A stretch of DNA of 17,986 nucleotides from Fimenecus sp045531435 (GTDB lineage: Bacteria; Bacillota; Clostridia; Oscillospirales; Acutalibacteraceae). Location: NCBI GenBank assembly GCA_045531435.1, contig JAZSDZ010000062.1, forward strand, positions 1-17,986, given 5' to 3'. The translations under genes were made by a program, and so were the position numbers. The notes below the pieces were generated by a model. That model searched no databases. It had not been told where the DNA came from and worked only from the letters and a program-made list of their open reading frames with translations. How positions within the stretch are numbered: the first letter of the stretch is position 1; each line of letters opens with the position of its first letter. This document shows, one piece after another, positions 1-4,968 of the stretch.

Positions 1-404
1 GGCACACGAACACAGTTAAAGCCAAGCTTTTCTATCTGTGCAATATCATCTTCAGTAATAAAATTATCCATAAAAGTCTTTTCAATTTCAGCTGTTTTTT
101 CAGAACCAAAGCGTTCAGTTAAAACCTCAAGAGTGTCGTAATGTGCCCAATCGTCTGTATATTCCGGAACAAATCCCATCCAGGTTTCCCACAAGAGCCA
201 ATTACCGATATTAACACCATTAAGAACGAATTTTTTACCGTTTTCGTTGACAACTTTACCGTTTTTATTTACTGACAACATACTCATTTCATATTTATTA
301 TCGTTATTATAATCCCTCAATGGTTTTACATCAGGTGTAATGTTGAATCCTAATAAGGATAAAAGAACCGAAATAATTAGTGTTATCGATGTAAAGATTT
401 TCAT
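1..404 (-). CDS. Secreted glycoside hydrolase family 5-like enzyme, N-terminal part (C-terminus runs off the window)
   Basis: About 134 codons are visible, from the ATG at 404 to the window edge. The first ~20 residues (MKIFTSITLIISVLLSLLGF) are a signal peptide: one lysine, then a hydrophobic run. After a polar linker comes a typical entry into a GH5 (clan A) beta-glycanase barrel: NGKKFVLNGVNIGNWLLWE at about residues 56-74, an aromatic stretch (ETWMGFVPEY), and IEKLGFNCVRVP at the edge. This GVN(I/L)GNWL pattern is seen in GH5 endo- and exo-glucanases. The catalytic glutamates would lie outside the window, so substrate is unknown. The start follows GGGAGTGG with suitable spacing. Its own promoter and an upstream palindrome suggest regulated expression, as is common for carbohydrate-use genes. 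Family is fairly sure, specificity is not. Confidence 0.8.
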   Translation of the reverse strand, partial: MKIFTSITLIISVLLSLLGFNITPDVKPLRDYNNDNKYEMSMLSVNKNGKVVNENGKKFVLNGVNIGNWLLWETWMGFVPEYTDDWAHYDTLEVLTERFGSEKTAEIEKTFMDNFITEDDIAQIEKLGFNCVRV

Positions 405-425
405 AAGACCACTCCCTTTGGTTTA

Positions 426-454
426 ATTATATTGTATTTTAATTTCTTTTTCAA
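426..454 (-). promoter_or_regulatory. Sigma-A-type promoter of the GH5-like gene
   Basis: On the minus strand TTGAAA (454-449) and a perfect TATAAT (431-426) are separated by 17 bases. It lies 22 bases upstream of the start codon at 404, leaving a very short leader. This is one of the best consensus matches in the window. Confidence 0.8.
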
Positions 455-455
455 G

Positions 456-476
456 ATAAAATGGAATTCATTTTAT
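456..476. repeat. 21-bp inverted repeat just upstream of the GH5 promoter, operator candidate
   Basis: ATAAAATG, five bases GAATT, then CATTTTAT: two perfect 8-base arms. It sits two bases upstream of the -35 hexamer (449-454). Size and position fit a dimeric regulator's site, but the AT-rich content means chance is possible, and no regulator is identified. Confidence 0.4.
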
Positions 477-540
477 AATAGCAATATTCAAGTTCTGTTT
501 TGATGATGATTAAAGTGATAAATTATAATTTTATATAACA

Positions 541-567
541 AAAATGGTGAGGGGTTAACCTCACCAT
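541..567 (-). terminator. Rho-independent terminator after prmA
   Basis: On the minus strand ATGGTGAGG, loop TTAACC, CCTCACCAT form a perfect 9-bp stem (567-544), followed by a short T run (TTTT at 543-540, then GTTATA). It lies about 23 bases after the prmA stop and separates prmA from the GH5 gene. Confidence 0.75.
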
Positions 568-589
568 ACATATTAAATCTATTAATACC

Positions 590-1513
590 TTATTTTTTCT
601 TACAAACGAAGCAGAGCCATCCGCCGTCTTCGTATCTTTCGATGATTTGGAAATTATTATCGTGGAATGCTTTTGTTACTTCTTCTTCGCGAGGCTCTAT
701 AATTCCTGATGTGATAAAAACGCCATCATCCTTTAAGAACTCACCTACTTGGGAAGAGAAAAGAATGATAATGTCAGCAACAATGTTTGCTACAACAACA
801 TCAAAAGTACCTGTTACTTTATCAACAAGGTTACCTTGAAGAATGTTGTATTTTGGTGCTTCAAAGCCATTTACTTTGCCATTTTCAATAGCAGTTTTAA
901 CAGCAAGTTTGTCAATATCTACACCTGTTGCATTATCGGCACCCATTAAAAGAGATGCAACTGACAAAATACCACTGCCACAGCCACAGTCAAGGACACT
1001 GTCACCCTCTTTAACATGCTTTTCAAGTGTTTCAAGGCAAAGACGAGTTGTGTTATGTCCACCACTACCAAATGCAAGACCGGGTTCGATACTTAATACT
1101 GCTCTTCCCTCTGCGTCATAATCGTCAATCCACAAAGGTCTGATAAGGAGCTTTTCACCTATTTTCATAGGTTTAAAGTATTCTTTCCAGTTGTTTTCCC
1201 AATCCTCATTTTTGCAAGGTTTATATTCTATTGAATGAGGAATTTCTTCAATTTCATATCTTACAGTTAAGAATGAAATTGCTTCTTTGTAATTCTCTTC
1301 TGGTGAAATGTAAATGTGTACACAACCCTTTGTTCTGTCCTTTGCGAGTAATTCCTCATCAATAAGGTCAATATTTGCAATTTCCCAAGCTTCTTGCTCG
1401 AGTGTACGATAATCTTCAATATAGATACCATAAGGTACAGCCATACTTGCAATATCAGCAGCACGGTCAATGTTTTCAGCATCAATTTCTATTTTAATTT
1501 CGGTCCAGTCCAT
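590..1513 (-). CDS. prmA: Ribosomal protein L11 methyltransferase
   Basis: SAM-dependent enzyme that trimethylates amino groups of ribosomal protein L11 in the cytoplasm. At 307 residues it has the usual family length. The N-terminal ~120 residues are the L11-recognition domain. The class I methyltransferase domain follows: FGSGGHNTT at 148-156 (family FGTGxHxTT), the SAM-binding loop VLDCGCGSG at 173-181, an acidic GVDID at 197-201, and NIVAD at 243-247 (family NxxAD), which marks the PrmA active site. The ATG at 1513 follows GGTGGAGGG at good spacing. Clostridia often place prmA beside dnaJ or a 16S rRNA methyltransferase; here it follows rplS, separated by a terminator and a structured spacer, and is itself closed by a terminator, so it may be monocistronic. 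Identification is firm. Confidence 0.95.
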   Translation of the reverse strand: MDWTEIKIEIDAENIDRAADIASMAVPYGIYIEDYRTLEQEAWEIANIDLIDEELLAKDRTKGCVHIYISPEENYKEAISFLTVRYEIEEIPHSIEYKPCKNEDWENNWKEYFKPMKIGEKLLIRPLWIDDYDAEGRAVLSIEPGLAFGSGGHNTTRLCLETLEKHVKEGDSVLDCGCGSGILSVASLLMGADNATGVDIDKLAVKTAIENGKVNGFEAPKYNILQGNLVDKVTGTFDVVVANIVADIIILFSSQVGEFLKDDGVFITSGIIEPREEEVTKAFHDNNFQIIERYEDGGWLCFVCKKK

Positions 1514-1558
1514 TAGAATCCCTCCACCATAAATATTCTTCCATAAATTCAGGAGAAT

Positions 1559-1692
1559 AAAGTAACCGCTGAATAAATCGGGTTGCGATTAGCAGCGAGA
1601 TAGTTTTTTGTCAGAACCGTCAAAAAACGCAGGCACTACTTTGTGTATTAACGAGTATTTTGGACGAGTTATGACGGAAAAGTAACCGCTGA
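1559..1692. repeat. 14-bp direct repeat, period 120 bp, flanking a foldable spacer
   Basis: AAAGTAACCGCTGA occurs at 1559-1572 and again at 1679-1692, bracketing about 106 bases with no supported gene. The two copies are identical over 14 bases and then diverge. It may be a remnant of a tandem duplication, the ends of a small dispersed repeat, or functional parts of an RNA. I cannot test copy number in the genome. Confidence 0.65.
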
Positions 1693-1723
1693 GAATTGTG
1701 ACCAAGATTTAAGAAGTGGTTAC
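1559..1723 (-). ncRNA. Candidate structured RNA in the prmA leader (rplS-prmA spacer)
   Basis: Read as minus-strand RNA, the spacer has nested complementarity: GUAACC (1723-1718) with GGUUAC in the upstream repeat copy (1687-1682); CCGUCA (1677-1672) with UGACGG (1622-1617); CGCUG (1597-1593) with CAGCG in the downstream repeat copy (1571-1567), enclosing an inner AAUCG/CGAUU stem (1590-1586 with 1580-1576) and a CAACC loop. The same CGCUG could instead pair with CAGCG of the upstream copy (1691-1687), so the pairings are mutually exclusive in part. No known riboswitch or leader family was recognised. This is inference from pairing alone; a decayed repeat is an alternative. Confidence 0.35.
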
Positions 1724-1733
1724 AAATAATAAA

Positions 1734-1758
1734 CAAAAAGCAGAGATCTCTCTCTGCT
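1734..1758 (-). terminator. Rho-independent terminator after rplS
   Basis: On the minus strand AGCAGAGA, a GAGA tetraloop, and TCTCTGCT form a perfect 8-bp stem (1758-1739) running into TTTTTG. It begins 24 bases after the rplS stop codon. An outer inverted pair (CAAAAAGCA at 1734-1742 and TGCTTTTTG at 1764-1772) offers an alternative longer fold. Confidence 0.9.
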
Positions 1759-1781
1759 CTGTTTGCTTTTTGACGATTCGA

Positions 1782-2123
1782 TTATATCTGCTCTTTAACC
1801 TTAGCAGCCTTACCAACTCTGTCACGAAGATAATAGAGCTTGCTTCTGCGAACCTTACCGCGTCTTACTGTCTCTACCTTTGCAACGTTTGGTGAATTAA
1901 CAGGGAATACTCTTTCAACACCAACACCGTATGAAACACGACGTACTGTGAAAGTTTCAGAAACACCAGCGCCCTTACGAGCAATGATTGTTCCTTCGAA
2001 CACCTGAATTCTTTCTCTTTCGCCTTCACGAATCTTAACGTGTACTTTAACTACGTCACCGACTCTGATTGCTGGATTTGCTTCTTTGATGCAATCCTGT
2101 GCCATTAATTTTAATGCGTCCAT
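1782..2123 (-). CDS. rplS: 50S ribosomal protein L19
   Basis: Structural protein of the large subunit, placed at the 30S-50S interface. The 113-residue product matches the family's length (about 114). Recognisable stretches are AIRVGDVVKVHVKIREGER, FEGTIIARKGAG, TFTVRR(V)SYGVGVERVFP and the basic RRGKVRRSKLYYLR before the C-terminus. I chose the ATG at 2123, which follows CGGAGG with 8 bases between. The frame stays open for 38 codons further upstream (to 2237), but that part overlaps the promoter and leader and is not protein-like. The gene has its own promoter, leader and terminator, so it is probably transcribed alone rather than in the usual rpsP-rimM-trmD-rplS operon. Confidence 0.97.
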   Translation of the reverse strand: MDALKLMAQDCIKEANPAIRVGDVVKVHVKIREGERERIQVFEGTIIARKGAGVSETFTVRRVSYGVGVERVFPVNSPNVAKVETVRRGKVRRSKLYYLRDRVGKAAKVKEQI

Positions 2124-2150
2124 AACTAACCTCCGATAAAAATTTTTCAA

Positions 2151-2181
2151 GTGTTCGTACCGAATGTCAGCAGAGGACCAC
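2151..2181 (-). promoter_or_regulatory. Probable L19 leader hairpin (autoregulatory element) upstream of rplS
   Basis: The minus-strand RNA folds into an outer stem GUGGUC (2181-2176) with GAACAC (2156-2151), one mismatch, and an inner stem GCUGA with UCGGU around a CAU loop. Bacillota rplS genes are known to carry an 'L19 leader' RNA (Rfam family), thought to bind L19. Position and size fit, but I cannot run the covariance model, so the match is inferred. Confidence 0.5.
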
Positions 2182-2227
2182 CCGAGATAATAGTTATTTT
2201 TTTGCAGTTTCCCACAAATGCTAAAAT

Positions 2228-2256
2228 ATGATATCACAAGTCAACAGAAAATGCAA
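2228..2256 (-). promoter_or_regulatory. Promoter of rplS, extended -10 type
   Basis: Minus strand: TTGCAT (2256-2251), 17 bases, TATCAT (2233-2228), with a TG one base before the -10 (TGATATCAT), the extended -10 signature. Transcription would start near 2221, giving a leader of about 100 bases that contains the hairpin at 2151-2181. An overlapping TTGACT (2244-2239) with TAGCAT (2223-2218) is a weaker alternative with only 15 bases of spacing. Confidence 0.6.
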
Positions 2257-2275
2257 GTATTTTTTCAAAAAAGTT

Positions 2276-2515
2276 TTATATTGAAATAATGATATGTTCA
2301 CCTTGTTTTGTGTTTATATTTACAATTTCAAAATCCTTATAACTTTTAATCATTTTGATTAATGGTTTAATTTCTTTATACTTAATTCTTGTTAAAGGAT
2401 AAAATCTGAATCCAAAAATCAACTTAATCAGCCAAAAAGAAAACCTATTTAAAAAAAGCACATTTGGGATTCTTATTCGTAATGTTTTTTGATAAACCGG
2501 AAATACGACTTTCAT
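2276..2515 (-). CDS. Small SHOCT-like-domain protein paired with the XRE regulator
   Basis: 79 residues, function unknown. It starts within the stop of the upstream regulator gene (ATGA, 4-base overlap), so the two are translated together. Its last 30 residues (IKPLIKMIKS...EIVNINTKQGEHIIISI) line up with the C-terminal tail of that regulator (FESIFKMVEM...EIVTVKTQNGDYIRVVVE): both share an EIV-x-(I/V)-x-T-x-x-G-(D/E)-x-I pattern. The N-terminus (TLRIRIPNVLFLN) resembles the 'RIxIPxPLxxN' opening of small SHOCT-like-domain proteins found beside regulators in Clostridia. Residues ~20-37 are hydrophobic and aromatic and might contact membrane or protein, though a full membrane span is doubtful. 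Likely a partner or antagonist of the regulator; this is inference. Confidence 0.7.
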   Translation of the reverse strand: MKVVFPVYQKTLRIRIPNVLFLNRFSFWLIKLIFGFRFYPLTRIKYKEIKPLIKMIKSYKDFEIVNINTKQGEHIIISI

Positions 2516-3009
2516 TTTTCAACTACCACCCGAATATAATCTCCGTTTTGTGTTTTAACAGTAACTATTTCACCAAGGACACCCATTTCAACCATTTTGA
2601 AAATGCTTTCAAAATTGACTCCGTTGAAATCCACGCCTGTAAAAACAGTTGAAATATCTTTACCAACATTTATAAGTTCTTTTACGAGAAGATACGGTAA
2701 ATTAACCTTTATATCATCACCATTGGCAGTATCAACATATACTCTAAAAATCAGCTCATTATCATCAATCTTTTCTTTTTTCTCGAATTTGACATTAGAT
2801 TGAACTTCTTCATTTTTGAAGAGTTCATCAATACTGATACCATAAAGATTTGCAATATTCGGTAATAACATAATATCAGGACAAGCAATATCATTTTCCC
2901 ATTTAGAGACAGCCTGTGCAGATACTCCTAATTTTTCTGCAACAAAATCCTGTGTAAAGCATGACTGTTTTCTGAGTTCATAAAGTTTTTTACCAATTGT
3001 TTTTTCCAT
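2512..3009 (-). CDS. XRE-family transcriptional regulator with C-terminal SHOCT-like domain
   Basis: 165-residue cytoplasmic DNA-binding protein. Residues 5-63 are a Cro/C1-type helix-turn-helix: GKKLYELRKQSCFTQDFVAEKLGVSAQAVSKWEND, where AEKLGVSAQAVSKWE is the HTH core, then ACPDIMLLPNIANLYGISIDELF, typical of this subfamily. A short linker leads to a C-terminal domain (~85-165) with an FRVYVDTANGDDIKVNLP strand pair and a GEIVTVKTQNGDYIRVVVE end, resembling SHOCT-like/YvlB-type domains. The ATG at 3009 has AGGAGAG upstream. It forms an overlapping operon with the 79-residue protein that repeats its tail. A palindrome AACCGGTT lies near its own transcription start, so autoregulation is likely. 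Ligand and targets are unknown. Confidence 0.85.
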   Translation of the reverse strand: MEKTIGKKLYELRKQSCFTQDFVAEKLGVSAQAVSKWENDIACPDIMLLPNIANLYGISIDELFKNEEVQSNVKFEKKEKIDDNELIFRVYVDTANGDDIKVNLPYLLVKELINVGKDISTVFTGVDFNGVNFESIFKMVEMGVLGEIVTVKTQNGDYIRVVVEK

Positions 3010-3035
3010 TTTAATCTCTCCTGTGAAAAATTTTG

Positions 3036-3043
3036 AACCGGTT
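3036..3043. promoter_or_regulatory. AACCGGTT palindrome at the XRE transcription start, candidate operator
   Basis: A perfect 8-bp palindrome located about 9 bases downstream of the -10 box of the XRE promoter, where a bound repressor would block transcription. Flanking TTG/CAA extend the symmetry imperfectly, with a one-base offset. It is GC-rich against its surroundings, which makes it stand out. Binding by the XRE protein is inference. Confidence 0.45.
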
Positions 3044-3051
3044 ACAACTGC

Positions 3052-3080
3052 ATTTTATGTGCAAAAATCAGAAAAGTAAA
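3052..3080 (-). promoter_or_regulatory. Promoter of the XRE operon
   Basis: Minus strand: TTTACT (3080-3075), 17 bases, TAAAAT (3057-3052), sigma-A type with a 5/6 match at -10. It lies in the short gap between the MFS gene stop (3107) and the XRE start (3009). Confidence 0.7.
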
Positions 3081-3108
3081 TGTAATAATGGTTGATTTTT
3101 TACTTTTC
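3071..3108 (-). terminator. Weak hairpin at the end of the MFS gene, possible terminator
   Basis: GAAAAGTAAA (3108-3099) and TTTACTTTTC (3080-3071) are perfect 10-base arms around an 18-base loop, followed by TGATTTTTG. The stem is AT-rich, contains the MFS stop codon and overlaps the XRE -35 box, so termination would be leaky at best. Confidence 0.3.
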
Positions 3109-4285
3109 AACTGTTGGTTGAATTTATTTTTGACTGTTTAAGCATTGTAATTGTTGCTATCGCTGTAATTATAAATGCTATTATCTGAAATATGCTGAAA
3201 ATATCTGTTGAAAATCTTTCTGCAAGTATGCCGAATACTATTGGTGACAAGAGAATACTGCCATAGGAAATTGCTCCTTGAAATCCTATAAACGATTGTG
3301 CAATATCCCGACCCATATGAATAGGAGTAAGATGCGTCATATTTGGAAAAACAGGTCCGTTGCCGAGTCCTATCATAAAAAGTCCTGCTGTACAAATTAC
3401 AGGATTTTTTGAAAAAGTAAGGATAATTGCAACAAGAGTAATCGACTCACCTATTACAATAATTGTTTTAGGTGGAATTTTATTTGCAAGAACACCTGAT
3501 AAAAATCTACCTGATGTCATTCCTATAAAATACAGCATTGTCATTTCGGCTGCTTTGTCAGGAGTCAATCCTTTTGAATTAACAAGGAATGTACTGCACC
3601 ACACAAGACATACCGACTCAATCGCACATGAGCCATAATAGATTACAAGGCTTGAACGGGCAATCGGCACTTTAAGAAGTCCAGAAATTGAAACAACCCT
3701 TGATTCATCATATTCCCCTACTTCTTCTTTTTTTGCCTTAACTTTATTCCAAATTGGAATTGACAGGAAGCACATAATTGTAAGGGCAAGTTGGAAAATA
3801 AACATTGTTCTGTATCCACCCTGCCAATTATTGCTTTGTTTTAATGCCAAAGACATTAAATATGGACTTAATGCAACGCCAACACCATAAGAGCAGTGAA
3901 GGAAATTTACGTGAGTTGCCTTGTAATTCAGTGCAACATAAGTGTTAAGAACATTGTCAACGCCACCTGCACCAAGTCCCAACGGAAGTGCAAACAGGCA
4001 AAGCATTAAAACATTTTTTGAAAATGAAAATCCAAGAATTGCAACTGCAGTAAATAGCGTACTTAATGCAACAACGAGAGGAGTACCGAGCTTTTTAGTA
4101 AGTCTTGCACTTAAAAGGCTTGAAACGATTGTTCCTACATATAAAACACCTGTTACAAAGTTTGAATATGAAATTGGAATGTTAAATTCGGTATAAATTG
4201 CAGGCCAGGCTGTGCCAAAAAGTGAATCGGGAATTCCAAGTCCAACATAAGTAACAAAGATAATAATTACCAATAAAGTTGCCAT
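3107..4285 (-). CDS. Major facilitator superfamily transporter
   Basis: 392-residue integral membrane protein with about 12 hydrophobic segments in two halves, fitting a proton-coupled MFS carrier. Recognisable features: TM1 with GLGIPDSLFGTAWPAI, the loop ARLTKKLG after TM2 (MFS motif A region), GLGAGGVDNVLNTYVA in TM4, and NFLHCSYGVGVALSPYL in TM5, a pattern seen in the sugar-type (FucP/YbjJ-like) branch. A second motif A-like loop, SGRFLSGVLANKIPP, starts the second half. No substrate can be read from sequence. Its ATG overlaps the stop of the DUF2344 gene by one base (TAATG), so it is co-translated with the radical SAM pair, although no functional tie between the transporter and that pair is known to me. 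Confidence 0.88.
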   Translation of the reverse strand: MATLLVIIIFVTYVGLGIPDSLFGTAWPAIYTEFNIPISYSNFVTGVLYVGTIVSSLLSARLTKKLGTPLVVALSTLFTAVAILGFSFSKNVLMLCLFALPLGLGAGGVDNVLNTYVALNYKATHVNFLHCSYGVGVALSPYLMSLALKQSNNWQGGYRTMFIFQLALTIMCFLSIPIWNKVKAKKEEVGEYDESRVVSISGLLKVPIARSSLVIYYGSCAIESVCLVWCSTFLVNSKGLTPDKAAEMTMLYFIGMTSGRFLSGVLANKIPPKTIIVIGESITLVAIILTFSKNPVICTAGLFMIGLGNGPVFPNMTHLTPIHMGRDIAQSFIGFQGAISYGSILLSPIVFGILAERFSTDIFSIFQIIAFIITAIATITMLKQSKINSTNS

Positions 4286-4968
4286 TACTTAAAAATCTCC
4301 ATATTTTCTGTAAATGACTGAATTTTAATTATATCAACATCCTGCTCGTCAGTATTTGTATCTTTAACTAATGCACCAATCAAAAGCGTAGGATTAATAT
4401 TAATACTTGTTCCTGAAGAAAGAACAGTATTTAAAATGAGTTTACCATTTTCTTCAATCAATTCAAATAATTTGATGTGCTCTTTTATATTGACTTCTTT
4501 ATCAACTTTTTTTCTCCCCTGTTTTGCTTTTTTTAGAACAAGAATTTCATCTGCAGAAAGGATTTTTTCAGCCTGATTTAAAAGTAATTCATCAGGATTA
4601 TTGAATATAATTTTATACTCTGCCCAACGGATATCGTTAGGAGATGTTTCATAGACATAAATTTCTTTTACAGTAATGTCAACAGGCAAAGCATCGTTGA
4701 TTTTACTTGCGAGTTCATTTAAATCAACTTCTTCCATAAGACGGAAATCAACTGTTTCACAAAGGCTTTCAAATCCTAATGAGAGAGGCATTGCAAAGGT
4801 TAAGAATGCGTGTGGGTTAAAGCCTTCTGTAAACCAAATTGGCACATTTGCCCTTTTCATAGCTCGAGTGATACAACGGACTGTATCGAGATGGGAGATA
4901 AATTTTGCCATACCTGTTTTTTGGAATGACATTCGCACATCCATAGACCATTTTTTAACTTCTGGCAT
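4285..4968 (-). CDS. TIGR03936-family radical SAM-linked protein (DUF2344)
   Basis: 227 residues. The N-terminal RMSFQKTGMAKFISHLDTVRCITRAMKRANVPIWFTEGFNPH is the hallmark of DUF2344: a (K/R)TG-x-x-(K/R)FISHLD opening and an EGFNPHP/A motif followed by MPLSLGFES. The family is found next to, or fused with, TIGR03960 radical SAM proteins, exactly as here; its biochemical role is not established, and a link to RNA or ribosome-related modification has only been guessed from neighbours. I chose the ATG at 4968, which has GGAGG 8 bases upstream; a GTG one codon earlier (4971) is possible. The start lies inside the radical SAM gene (14-base overlap) and the stop overlaps the MFS start, so the three genes form one translationally coupled unit. 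Confidence 0.9.
   Translation of the reverse strand: MPEVKKWSMDVRMSFQKTGMAKFISHLDTVRCITRAMKRANVPIWFTEGFNPHAFLTFAMPLSLGFESLCETVDFRLMEEVDLNELASKINDALPVDITVKEIYVYETSPNDIRWAEYKIIFNNPDELLLNQAEKILSADEILVLKKAKQGRKKVDKEVNIKEHIKLFELIEENGKLILNTVLSSGTSININPTLLIGALVKDTNTDEQDVDIIKIQSFTENMEIFK

Noticed and set aside
590..1513. prmA beginning further upstream in the open frame that runs through the spacer
   Set aside because: No further in-frame ATG with a ribosome binding site exists, and the family start matches MDWTEIKIE after GGAGG at 1513.
2124..2237. 38-codon in-frame extension of rplS upstream of the chosen start
   Set aside because: It covers the promoter -10 box and leader hairpin, has no ribosome binding site, and L19 proteins begin at the chosen ATG, which has a clear CGGAGG.
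2239..2244. TTGACT as the rplS -35 box with TAGCAT as -10
   Set aside because: Spacing is only 15 bases and the -10 is poor; TTGCAT-17-TATCAT with an extended TGn fits better, though the choice is not certain.
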